Positions 1 to 6,904 of a stretch of DNA of 15,579 nucleotides are shown here, in pieces (positions within the stretch are counted from its first letter, which is position 1; every line of letters begins with the position of its first letter). Location of the stretch: assembly GCA_905213265.1 (NCBI GenBank), contig CAJMHR010000044.1, positions 1 to 15,579 on the forward strand, in the 5' to 3' direction. A model generated the notes under the pieces. That model did not search any database. It worked only from the letters and a program-made list of their open reading frames with translations, and was not told where the DNA came from. The DNA comes from an uncultured Collinsella sp. Lineage in GTDB: Bacteria > Actinomycetota > Coriobacteriia > Coriobacteriales > Coriobacteriaceae. A program made the position numbers and the translations under genes.

Positions 1-1061
<1,061 letters not shown>

Positions 1062-1284
1062 AAATATATGGGCCTCGAGCCCGTCCGGTCCTCTCAGTTC
1101 ATCGCTGATCGGTTCCGTTCGATTCATATGGTTCTAGTATAGGAAAAGGAATTTCTCGGGGCCGCCTCTCGGCGGCCTTGCGAAAAACAAATCCAAGTTA
1201 GACCATTTCAAATGGTTCGATGTCTGCCCGGATGCGACACTGAAGTGAGTGTCCATCCTCGCAGTATCCGGTTCTCAAGGTGCA
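1062..1284 (-). promoter_or_regulatory. pre-16S leader with boxA-like element and three hairpins
   Basis: The 220 bases before 16S look like a transcribed rRNA leader. A boxA-like stretch, TGCACCTTGAGAACCGG (about 1283-1267), resembles the Gram-positive boxA consensus TGCTCTTTGAAAACTG that recruits Nus factors for rRNA antitermination. Downstream there are three perfect dyads: GACACT/AGTGTC (1236-1253, 6-nt loop), ACCATTT/AAATGGT (1202-1216, 1-nt centre) and GGCCGCC/GGCGGCC (1160-1177, 4-nt loop). A TATACT hexamer at 1141-1136 could be a -10 box, but I see no matching -35. The processing stem that would pair with the 16S trailer cannot be checked because the trailer is outside the window. Confidence 0.55.
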
Positions 1285-1541
1285 CGCCCCGCGGCTCATC
1301 CGGTCCGACCGGGCCGCGCGGCAAGGAGATATATTGCCAGACCGCGAAGCCTTGTGGGACGTCAATTCCACTCTTCACAAGTCCTACACAACATATTGCT
1401 TTCTATAGGTAATAGAAAGACTGGTGTGGATCTTCCGCACGTATCAGATGATGACCCTTTGGTTCAGGAATATATAGAGATCGGTCACCTGTAAGTGTTT
1501 ATCTACCCGCGCTTTTAGCAATGTAGACCAGCGCTTTCGAT
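1285..1541. other. intergenic region upstream of the rRNA operon; promoter expected, dyad at 1399-1419
   Basis: No convincing gene lies between the rplT terminator and the boxA element. The rRNA promoter should be here, reading leftward, but I cannot point to a clear -35/-10 pair. TTGACG (minus strand, around 1362) lacks a -10 at normal spacing, and the TATATC near 1330 is too far from it. The clearest structure is an inverted repeat with 8-bp arms CTTTCTAT/ATAGAAAG around a 5-nt centre (1399-1419), flanked by CACA and TGTG. Confidence 0.4.
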
Positions 1542-1579
1542 AAAAAAAGAGGGAGCGCCGCGCACAACGCGACACTCCC
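1542..1579 (-). terminator. intrinsic terminator of the infC-rpmI-rplT operon
   Basis: On the minus strand a 12-bp stem (1579-1568 with 1562-1551, two G-U pairs) closes a 5-nt loop and is followed by TCTTTTTTT. It starts 21 bases after the rplT stop codon. This is a classic Rho-independent terminator and separates the ribosomal protein operon from the rRNA operon downstream. Confidence 0.9.
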
Positions 1580-1600
1580 CTAGCGATTCAAGAGAATCTA

Positions 1601-1960
1601 TTAGGCCTCGAGAGCCTTCTTGGCGATGGTAGCCAGCTCGTTGAAGGACTCGATGTCCTCGTAAGCCATCTGAGCCAGGACCTTGCGGTCGAGCTCGATG
1701 CCGGCAACCTTCAGGCCGTGCATGAACTGAGAGTAAGAGATGTCGTTCAGACGAGCAGCAGCGTTGATACGAGTGATCCAGAGAGAACGGATCTCGCGCT
1801 TCTTGTTGCGGCGATCACGATACTGATACTGCAGGGAGTGCTGGACCTGCTCTTTAGCATGCTTGTAAGTACGCGAAGCGGCACCGTAGTAACCCTTCGC
1901 ACGGTGCATAACGGTACGGCGCTTCTTCTTGGCGGCAACAGCGCGCTTAATACGTGCCAT
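1601..1960 (-). CDS. rplT: 50S ribosomal protein L20
   Basis: This 119-residue protein is the large-subunit protein L20, which binds 23S rRNA early in assembly. The basic N-terminus (MARIKRAVAAKKKRRTVMHR) and the core AKGYYGAASRTYKHAKEQV are diagnostic, as is RDRRNKKREIRSLWITRINA near residues 48-67. The length is normal for the family. The start is supported by TAGGAGTTG about 9 bases upstream. It is the last gene of the IF3 operon, 46 bp after rpmI, and ends just before a strong terminator. In Firmicutes L20 is the autorepressor of this operon through its leader RNA, so it may act on the leader at 2786-2990 (inference). Confidence 0.98.
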   Translation of the reverse strand: MARIKRAVAAKKKRRTVMHRAKGYYGAASRTYKHAKEQVQHSLQYQYRDRRNKKREIRSLWITRINAAARLNDISYSQFMHGLKVAGIELDRKVLAQMAYEDIESFNELATIAKKALEA

Positions 1961-2006
1961 GTTCTATCAACTCCTAGACGGTAAAACGAAAAACGGGAAC
2001 GCGAAC

Positions 2007-2198
2007 TTAGGCGAGACGCGACTTGATGACCTTGCGGTCGGCAGCGGCGATCTCGGTCTCCTGACGGAAGCCACGCTTACGCTTGGTGGACTTCTTGCTC
2101 AGGATGTGGCTCTTGAAAGCCTTGGCGCGCATAAGCTTGCCGGTACCAGTCTTGCGGAAACGCTTCTTGGTGCCGCTGTGGGACTTCATCTTAGGCAT
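2007..2198 (-). CDS. rpmI: 50S ribosomal protein L35
   Basis: This 63-residue basic protein is L35. The start MPKMKSHSGTKKRFRKTGTG and the HILSKKSTKRKRGFR segment (residues 31-45) are characteristic. An AAGGAG ribosome-binding site sits 7 bases before the ATG. It is placed between infC (32 bp gap) and rplT (46 bp gap), the conserved order of the IF3 operon, and is probably co-transcribed with both. Nothing unusual is seen. Confidence 0.97.
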   Translation of the reverse strand: MPKMKSHSGTKKRFRKTGTGKLMRAKAFKSHILSKKSTKRKRGFRQETEIAAADRKVIKSRLA

Positions 2199-2230
2199 GA
2201 AATACTCCTTAATCGGTTACAGAACACTAG

Positions 2231-2785
2231 TTACTTGGTATCGCTTGCCGCTTTATCCTCATCGAAGGCGCCCTTAATCGGGGCGAGCAGCATAAGCATG
2301 TTACGGCCTTCCATCTTAGGCTTGGACTCGACCGTAGCGTAAGACTTGAGATCCTCGGCGAGACGCTCGAGAACGTTAAGGCCCTGCTCCGGGTGAGCCA
2401 TCTCACGGCCGCGGAACATGATGGTGATCTTAACGCGTGCGCCCTTCTTGAGGAAACGCAGAACGTGGCCCTTCTTGGTCTCGTAGTCGCCAACGTCGAT
2501 CTTGGGTCGGAACTTCATTTCCTTGACCTCGACCTTGGACTGGTTCTTACGAGCAGCCTTGGCCTTCATGGCCTGCTGGTACTTGAACTTACCGTAGTCC
2601 ATGACCTTGCAGACCGGCGGCTCCGCGTTGGGAGCGATCTCGACCAGGTCGAGACCCTGATCGTCGGCGACGCGCTGAGCATCGCGGATGGCGAACAGGC
2701 CGAGCTGAGAGCCATCGACGCCAATCAAACGGCACGAAGATGCAGTAATCTCGTCGTTGATGCGGGTGTCATCAGACTTAGCTAT
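2231..2785 (-). CDS. infC: translation initiation factor IF-3, probable AUA start codon
   Basis: IF3 binds the 30S subunit, prevents premature subunit joining and checks the start codon and initiator tRNA. The N-terminal domain (VDGSQLGLFAIRDAQRVADDQGLDLVEIAPNA, with the linker around PPVCKVMDYGKFKYQQ) and C-terminal domain (IDVGDYETKKGHVLRFLKKG, then TVESKPKMEGRNMLMLLAP) are both intact. An ATG at 2800 opens the frame, but it has no Shine-Dalgarno, and a GGAGG at 2797-2793 lies inside those first codons, 8 bases before an ATA codon at 2785. Starting there gives (M)AKSDDTRINDEI, which lines up with B. subtilis IF3 starting at its AUU (ISKDMLVNEGI), and a 184-residue protein. Non-AUG starts are the rule for infC and underlie autoregulation. 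First gene of infC-rpmI-rplT. Confidence 0.95.
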   Translation of the reverse strand: MAKSDDTRINDEITASSCRLIGVDGSQLGLFAIRDAQRVADDQGLDLVEIAPNAEPPVCKVMDYGKFKYQQAMKAKAARKNQSKVEVKEMKFRPKIDVGDYETKKGHVLRFLKKGARVKITIMFRGREMAHPEQGLNVLERLAEDLKSYATVESKPKMEGRNMLMLLAPIKGAFDEDKAASDTK

Positions 2786-2996
2786 TTTCCCTACCTCCAT
2801 TCATAAAAAAATAACCCGGCGCTTCTCAGCAACCAGGTCGTACACATAGACATCCTCGATTTGAGGAAGAGAATCTAAGTTGTATGACCAGTCAGCTGCT
2901 CATTGGCGCCAAAAGGTGGGAACCCTCGGGTTCCTCTTTAGGGCATTGCGGGGACAACGCCTTGCGAATAATAACACGTACAGCGCGTTATCACAT
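2786..2996 (-). promoter_or_regulatory. promoter and leader RNA of the infC operon (L20-leader-like)
   Basis: Between the tRNA-Leu terminators and infC lies about 200 bp without a gene. A possible promoter is ATGTGA (2996-2991), 17 bp, then TATTAT (2973-2968), giving a leader of roughly 175 nt. The leader holds a hairpin with 7-bp arms GGAACCC/GGGTTCC (2934-2919), then a U-run terminator hairpin just before infC. A GGCGC at 2909-2905 could pair with GCGCC at 2822-2818 and break the terminator, an antiterminator-like alternative. This layout resembles the Firmicutes L20 leader, where L20 controls readthrough. The match is by architecture only; I have not matched the L20-binding motif. Confidence 0.5.
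2805..2838 (-). terminator. terminator hairpin in the infC leader (candidate attenuator)
   Basis: On the minus strand ACCTGG (2838-2833) pairs with CCGGGT (2819-2814). Inside it GCT/AGC encloses a GAGA tetraloop. The hairpin is followed by TTATTTTTTT (2813-2804). It ends less than 10 bases before the infC ribosome-binding site and belongs to no upstream gene, so it probably acts as a conditional terminator in the leader rather than as a gene end. Confidence 0.7.
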
Positions 2997-3003
2997 TACG
3001 TAC

Positions 3004-3070
3004 ACGAAAAAGGGGCCTTGACCCCCTTGAACGCTCGCTTGCATGTATGGTGCCCGAGGCGAGACTCGAA
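3004..3070 (-). repeat. partial copy of tRNA-Leu 3' end plus terminator
   Basis: These 67 bp are a near copy of 3187-3254, with only a handful of differences, most in the terminator. On the minus strand it contains the last 22 bases of tRNA-Leu(CAA), including the T-arm 3' half, acceptor 3' strand and encoded CCA (3070-3049), then the same downstream sequence and its own terminator. The rest of the tRNA is missing, so it is not a functional tRNA. It lies 184 bp downstream of the intact gene's 3' end. This arrangement fits an attachment-site scar or a decayed tandem tRNA duplication. Confidence 0.85.
3007..3028 (-). terminator. second tRNA-Leu-type terminator
   Basis: On the minus strand AAGGGG and CCCCTT pair around GTCAAGG and are followed by TTTTT. 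It belongs to the partial tRNA repeat and would catch readthrough from the tRNA before the infC leader. Confidence 0.75.
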
Positions 3071-3186
3071 GGGCCTTCGCTTCGCGAAGCCCCGGGCTTC
3101 GGGCGCGTGGCGCCCTCGCCACGCTCCGCTACAGACAGGCCACAGGCCTGTTTGCTTAACGCTTCGCGCGCTCACGCGAGTTCGGC
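3071..3186. other. GC-rich spacer between the two tRNA-Leu 3' ends
   Basis: No gene is seen here. The 116 bp consist of overlapping palindromes: GCTTCGCGAAGC (about 3079-3090), ACAGGC/GCCTGT around CACAG (about 3134-3150), and GCGC/CACGCGA-type repeats near 3165-3180. If the flanking repeats are attachment sites, this is all that remains between them. No integrase or excisionase remnant can be recognised. Confidence 0.5.
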
Positions 3187-3254
3187 ACGAAAAAGGGGGC
3201 CGCAACCCCCCTGAACGCTCACTTGCATGTATGGTGCCCGAGGCGAGACTCGAA
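3187..3254 (-). repeat. tRNA-Leu 3' end and terminator, intact-gene copy of the direct repeat
   Basis: This is the partner of the repeat at 3004-3070. It covers the last 23 bases of the functional tRNA-Leu and the following terminator. The identity begins inside the T-arm region of the tRNA and stops after the terminator. This is the segment of a tRNA gene that tyrosine integrases commonly use as a crossover site. Confidence 0.85.
3190..3211 (-). terminator. intrinsic terminator of tRNA-Leu
   Basis: GGGGG and CCCCC pair around a short loop on the minus strand, followed by TTTTT (3194-3190). It begins about 20 bases after the encoded CCA of tRNA-Leu. Confidence 0.85.
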
Positions 3255-3318
3255 CTCGCACGTTGTTGCCAACGGTGGATTTTGAGTCCACTGCGTCTGC
3301 CAATTCCGCCACTCGGGC
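3232..3318 (-). tRNA. tRNA-Leu (anticodon CAA)
   Basis: On the minus strand the sequence folds as a class II tRNA. The acceptor stem GCCCGAG (3318-3312) pairs with CTCGGGC near 3242-3236. The D-arm contains GAATTGGCAGAC. The anticodon stem GTGGA/TCCAC closes the loop CTCAAAA, giving anticodon CAA, which reads UUG. The variable arm CGTTGGCAACAACG is long, as expected for leucine, and the T-loop is TTCGAGT. CCA is encoded (3234-3232). Total 87 nt. A small perfect dyad, CACGC/GCGTG (3319-3331), abuts the 5' end. It lies 39 bp after the transglutaminase stop codon; I see no clear dedicated promoter. Confidence 0.97.
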
Positions 3319-3357
3319 ACGCAATGCGTGAGTTAGTTTATCACAGCTTTCTACCGA

Positions 3358-4791
3358 TTAGTCCGAAAATGGAACTTCGAGCATTTCGATGAGTTCGACC
3401 GTGCGGAGCATCTCGCGCTGACGGCATCCGCGACCGTCGACCGAAGCCTCACCCATCTGGTTATCGTAAGGGTCCTCGCGCATGCCGTCGAAAGAAGGCT
3501 CAAACTCTGCCTGGAATCGATTGTTGGCCACCATACGCCACGGGTCGAGATTGCCAAAGTAGTGACGGCGGCGCCACTCCTCCCCCATCCTGCGAGCAGA
3601 AGATCCAAATGACACGTCGGCGTTGAGCCAACCGGTCTGCGGCGTATAGAACTCTGCCCAGTCGTGCGACCCCACCGAATCGGGCGCAACGTACAGGCCG
3701 CTCTGCCAACGGGCAGGCACGCCCGCGATACGGCACATGGTGATAAACGTGAGCGCCATAACGCCGCAATCGCCGCGGAGCGAATGCGCGCAGTCATCGG
3801 CAATAGATCCCAAAAGCAAGTACGGCGGTTGATAGCGATAGTCGACATACTGCGTCAGATAATCATAGATAGCACGGGCGCGATCGAGCGGATCCTCGAG
3901 TCCGTCAACAACACCGGCCGTCAGCTGCTGCAGATACGGCGTAAATGCAATGTGCGGACGATCCTCGGAAATATCCTCGGGCAGAGGCGCGTCCATACGC
4001 GGATGAACCGGAAGTGTGCCACCGTAGACATCACAATAAGCAGCATCGATGTGATAACGATAGGTCACCGAGAATGAGCGTTCACTCGAAGAAGACCACG
4101 AGGCGGTACGCGCCGAAGCGTTCGCGGAAGCAACAGCACCCTCCGGCGTCATGTCGAGAATCTCGACCCGAGACTGCTGGTGGCAGGTGGCGGCAACGGG
4201 AAGCCAAGCGCGAACGGTCTCCCCCTCTAGAGCGCCGGGGACAGACACAGATGCTTTAAGCGTAATGACGCGAGCCAATCCATTTTGCAACTCCATCTCC
4301 TTGAGCATCTCGTTGCGCAGTGCAATTCCGTCCGTAGGATCGGGACGCATGCCGGGGACCTCTTTGGGATATACGCGAAGCGAATCGAGGAAGTTGTCGA
4401 GAACGAACAGCTCGCCATCGATAAAGCGCCAGTCAATACGCTTACGGTCAATCAGATCGTCAAACTGCCCCTCGGTAAACTCAGGCCACTCCTCGCGAAT
4501 CATCGCAATAGCTCGATCGCGCGACACCGAAAAATGAAGCGGCGTCTCGATCATGCGATACCGCTCGGCACGAACGCAAGCGGCCAACGAGGGATCGGGA
4601 TTCTGTTCCAAAAGACGATCGCAGGCAGCAACAGCCTGCGTCAAATACCCGGCATCCTTAAGACGAAGAATCTCAGGCGGTAGCCCAATATCGAGATGGC
4701 GAAAATCATCACAGTAGACATCAACAGAGCAACCAACAGGACCCTCGTCAATAACCTTCCCATCCGAAGGCAGCACATTAATAACAGCCAT
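3358..4791 (-). CDS. transglutaminase-like domain protein, cytoplasmic
   Basis: A 477-residue protein with a transglutaminase-like (papain-fold) domain in its C-terminal half. The catalytic triad is visible: Cys in RGDCGVMALTFITMCRIAGVPARW, His in SHDWAEFY and Asp in WLNADVSFG (residues 342, 376 and 392 from this start). Members of this fold act as cysteine proteases, amidases or crosslinkers; the substrate here is unknown. The N-terminal half (about residues 30-150) is helical, perhaps TPR-like, and I do not recognise it. A middle segment (about 175-255) looks beta-rich. There is no signal peptide or membrane segment. An ATG at 4827 would add 12 residues, but it has no ribosome-binding site and overlaps a likely -10 box, whereas the ATG at 4791 has TTGGAG 6 bases upstream. 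It is probably monocistronic. Confidence 0.85.
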   Translation of the reverse strand: MAVINVLPSDGKVIDEGPVGCSVDVYCDDFRHLDIGLPPEILRLKDAGYLTQAVAACDRLLEQNPDPSLAACVRAERYRMIETPLHFSVSRDRAIAMIREEWPEFTEGQFDDLIDRKRIDWRFIDGELFVLDNFLDSLRVYPKEVPGMRPDPTDGIALRNEMLKEMELQNGLARVITLKASVSVPGALEGETVRAWLPVAATCHQQSRVEILDMTPEGAVASANASARTASWSSSSERSFSVTYRYHIDAAYCDVYGGTLPVHPRMDAPLPEDISEDRPHIAFTPYLQQLTAGVVDGLEDPLDRARAIYDYLTQYVDYRYQPPYLLLGSIADDCAHSLRGDCGVMALTFITMCRIAGVPARWQSGLYVAPDSVGSHDWAEFYTPQTGWLNADVSFGSSARRMGEEWRRRHYFGNLDPWRMVANNRFQAEFEPSFDGMREDPYDNQMGEASVDGRGCRQREMLRTVELIEMLEVPFSD

Positions 4792-4825
4792 ACCAAACTC
4801 CAAGTCATTAGAACTCTTGAAGCCC

Positions 4826-4855
4826 ATTGTAGCGAGATAAAAAAGAAAGCCCCAA
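4826..4855 (-). promoter_or_regulatory. predicted promoter of the transglutaminase-like gene
   Basis: TTGGGG (4855-4850) and TACAAT (4831-4826) are separated by 18 bp on the minus strand. Transcription would begin near 4819, leaving about 28 nt of leader before the ATG at 4791. This agrees with the downstream start and argues against the ATG at 4827. Confidence 0.45.
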
Positions 4856-4898
4856 TAAAGGAACCCTCAACACCGATAAACGGTACCTATAAAAAATG

Positions 4899-5094
4899 AA
4901 TTCAGCCCAGTAACCCTGTAGCGAGTTAACAAAGGGGCCCCGTTTCCCCGGAGCTGATTCCGTCGCGCGACTCCTAGCGAAGCCAGTAGCCACCTTAATT
5001 CAGACTCGTAACCCTGCGGCGTTAAACGAAGGAAGCCCCGTCCCCCGGAACTGTTTCCTTAGCGCGACTTCTGGCGAAGCCAGGTGAGCGCAAA
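4899..5094. repeat. imperfect 98-bp tandem repeat between fba and the transglutaminase gene
   Basis: Two adjacent units begin with AATTCAG at 4899 and 4997, a period of 98 bp. They share GTAACCCTG, then a GGCCCCGT/GCCCCGT block with CCCCCGG or CCCCGG, CGCGACT, and a closing GCGAAGCCAG. Overall identity looks like roughly 70% by eye. Unit A (4899-4996) keeps a short palindrome GTCGCGCGAC (4962-4971) but lacks the long right arm. Unit B forms the left half of the large hairpin at 5031-5122. This resembles a palindromic intergenic repeat family that has been duplicated and has diverged. Confidence 0.65.
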
Positions 5095-5122
5095 GGAAAC
5101 AGTGTAGGGGGACGGGGCTTCC
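5031..5122 (-). terminator. large compound hairpin behind fba, probable terminator or processing signal
   Basis: A perfect 16-bp outer stem joins 5031-5046 with 5107-5122. Inside it an 11-bp stem (5050-5060 with 5093-5103), a 4-bp GCGC stem (5062-5065 with 5088-5091) and a tip CTGGC-GAA-GCCAG (5071-5083) stack in order. It starts 20 bases after the fba stop. The run that follows on the minus strand is only moderately T-rich (TTCGTTTAA), so it could be a terminator, an mRNA-stabilising end or a palindromic repeat element. Confidence 0.7.
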
Positions 5123-5142
5123 GGCGGGAAGTTTAGCGACGC

Positions 5143-6009
5143 TTACGCCTTGTTGACGGAGCCAAACTCCTCCATGAGCTCCTTGGTGCGAGCAACGATG
5201 TTGTCGCGACCAGGCTTGAGGAGCTTGCGGGGGTCAAAGCCCTTGCCCTGCTGATCCTTGCCAGCCTCGATGTACTCGCGAACGCCCTTGGCGAAGACGA
5301 GCTGCAGGTCGGTGTTGACGTTGATCTTGGAGATACCCAGGGAGATGGCCTTCTTGATCTGATCCTCGGGGATGCCGGTGCCACCGTGCAGAACGAGGGG
5401 CAGGTCGCCGGTCTCGGCCTTGATCTCGCCCAGACGCTCGAAGGAAAGGCCAGCCCAGTCGGCGGGATACACGCCGTGGATGTTGCCGATACCGCAGGCG
5501 AGGAAGTCGACGCCCAGGTCAGCAATCTGCTTGCACTCAGCGGGGTCAGCGAGCTCGCCGTTGGAGGTCACGCCGTCCTCGGTGCCGCCGATGCCGCCGA
5601 CCTCGGCCTCGATGGACATGCCCTTGGAGTGGGCAAGCTCAACGAGCTCCTTGGTGCGGTCGAGGTTAAGCTGGAAGGTCTCCTCGTGAGAGCCGTCATA
5701 CATGATGGACGTGAAGCCGGCCTCGATGCACTTGAAGCAGTCCTCGTAAGAACCGTGATCGAGGTGAAGGGCGACGGGAACGGTAACGCCCGTGGCCTCG
5801 ACGGCAGCCTTGACCATGTCGGCGCAGACCTTGAAACCGCCCATCCACTTAGCGGCACCAGCGGTGCACTGAAGGATCAGCGGAGACTTGGCCTCCTCGG
5901 CGGCCTGGAGAATAGCCAGGGTCCACTCGAGGTTGTTGGTGTTGAAGGCACCGAGAGCGTACTTGCCGGCCTCGGCCTTCTTGAGCATGTCTGCTGCGTT
6001 GACGAGCAT
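5143..6009 (-). CDS. fba: class II fructose-bisphosphate aldolase
   Basis: A 288-residue zinc aldolase of glycolysis and gluconeogenesis, cleaving fructose 1,6-bisphosphate to glyceraldehyde 3-phosphate and dihydroxyacetone phosphate. The key motifs are HLDHGSYE (catalytic Asp84, zinc ligand His85), EAEVGGIGGTEDG (134-146), GNIHGVY (zinc ligand His178), LHGGTGIP (zinc ligand His208) and INVNTDLQ (229-236, phosphate binding). Length fits the short class IIB type. The frame is open up to 6276, but the true start is the ATG at 6009, preceded by AGGAGG at 8 bases. A TAAAAT at about 6057-6052 may be a -10 box, and a dyad AAACG/CGTTT lies near 6076-6087. A related tagatose-bisphosphate aldolase cannot be excluded by eye, but the isolated setting favours Fba. 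Confidence 0.95.
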   Translation of the reverse strand: MLVNAADMLKKAEAGKYALGAFNTNNLEWTLAILQAAEEAKSPLILQCTAGAAKWMGGFKVCADMVKAAVEATGVTVPVALHLDHGSYEDCFKCIEAGFTSIMYDGSHEETFQLNLDRTKELVELAHSKGMSIEAEVGGIGGTEDGVTSNGELADPAECKQIADLGVDFLACGIGNIHGVYPADWAGLSFERLGEIKAETGDLPLVLHGGTGIPEDQIKKAISLGISKINVNTDLQLVFAKGVREYIEAGKDQQGKGFDPRKLLKPGRDNIVARTKELMEEFGSVNKA

Positions 6010-6203
6010 AAAAGAAACCTCCTGTAAGGTTGCTCCGATAACGCCTGAGATTTTACCACGACATACCCGAGCATAAACGTTCGTTTGTTCACGAATACCA
6101 TCCGATTGGACAAATTTTGACCGTTTGCCCCACAGAATCGACCCACTGGGGAAAATAGCTTGACGATTGAGCGGTCTTCGTGGTTCGAAAGACGGCTTCG
6201 AGC

Positions 6204-6887
6204 CTACATCTGCATAAACGGGTTCTGCATAAGTTCGCGCGCCATCGTGGTCGAATCGCCATGGCCCGTCAAGCAAACGGTATCGGGCGGAAGCGTCTTG
6301 GCAAGTTTGGAAAGCGAGCGCATAATCGCCGCCTCGTCACCGCCGGAAAGATCGGTACGACCGTGGCTGCCCGGGAAAAGCGTGTCGCCCACAAAGGCGA
6401 TGTTCCCCTGCTCGGTCGCGGCGAACAGGACGATGCCGCCCGGCGTATGCCCCGGCGTCTCGATCACCTGCAGGCAGACGTCGCCCACCTCGATTGTATC
6501 GCCCTCGGCAAGCAAGCGCGTCGGCTCACCCGGATCGGGCGTCTCGATGCCCCACATGGCGCGCTGCTCCTCGATATTTGCGCGAGGTACCGTCACGTCC
6601 TTAGCGCACAACTCATATAGTGCGCTGTCGCCAACGACAGCTCGAACCCCGGCAACCCCGCCAACATGGTCGGCATGACCGTGCGTGCAGACAGAGCCGA
6701 GTACGCGCACCTCGGGATGCGCGGTGCGGATATGCTCCACAAGACGCTCGCCCTCCCACGCCGGATCGACGATTAAGCACTCGTCATTCGAAATCACGGC
6801 GTAGCTGTTGGTCTGAATCGGGCCGTTGACGAGTGCCTCAATCGAAGCCGCACCTCGGGGTGTCAGGTCCAAAGTCATATCGCCCAT
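6204..6887 (-). CDS. MBL-fold metallohydrolase, glyoxalase II-like
   Basis: A 227-residue metallo-beta-lactamase-fold hydrolase. All binuclear metal ligands are present: THGHADHVGG (His69, His71, Asp73, His74 from this start), TPGHTPGG (His147), GDTLF (Asp168) and TGHGDST (His209). The layout matches the YcbL/glyoxalase II-like group, which hydrolyse thioesters; the glutathione-binding C-terminal domain of true glyoxalase II is absent, so substrate is open. An ATG at 6893 also opens the frame, but AAGGAGG is too close to it; the ATG at 6887 sits 8 bases after that site. It follows rel by about 90 bp, across a terminator hairpin. The gene order rel followed by an MBL hydrolase is also seen in clostridia (usually with dtd between). 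No signal peptide. Confidence 0.9.
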   Translation of the reverse strand: MGDMTLDLTPRGAASIEALVNGPIQTNSYAVISNDECLIVDPAWEGERLVEHIRTAHPEVRVLGSVCTHGHADHVGGVAGVRAVVGDSALYELCAKDVTVPRANIEEQRAMWGIETPDPGEPTRLLAEGDTIEVGDVCLQVIETPGHTPGGIVLFAATEQGNIAFVGDTLFPGSHGRTDLSGGDEAAIMRSLSKLAKTLPPDTVCLTGHGDSTTMARELMQNPFMQM

Positions 6888-6904
6888 GCGCATACCCTCC
6901 TTCT

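Noticed and set aside
1323..1334. AAGGAGATATAT resembling a strong ribosome-binding site
   Set aside because: No start codon or open frame follows at a usable distance on that strand.
1212..1494. Short plus-strand frames between rplT and the rRNA operon
   Set aside because: No ribosome-binding site, no homology that I recognise, and they overlap the boxA-like element and leader hairpins.
3049..3070. A second tRNA-Leu gene
   Set aside because: Only the 3' 22 bases are present; the D-arm, anticodon arm and variable arm are absent, so it cannot fold as a tRNA.
2880..3392. A 170-codon plus-strand frame across the tRNA-Leu region
   Set aside because: It runs antisense through the tRNA and both terminators and has low-complexity composition.
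4899..5122. CRISPR array
   Set aside because: Only two imperfect units of 98 bp, directly adjacent, with no spacers and no cas genes nearby.
6010..6276. N-terminal extension of fba to 6276
   Set aside because: Class II aldolases begin at MLVNAADMLKKAEAGKYA; the ATG at 6009 has a strong AGGAGG, and the extension resembles untranslated promoter sequence.
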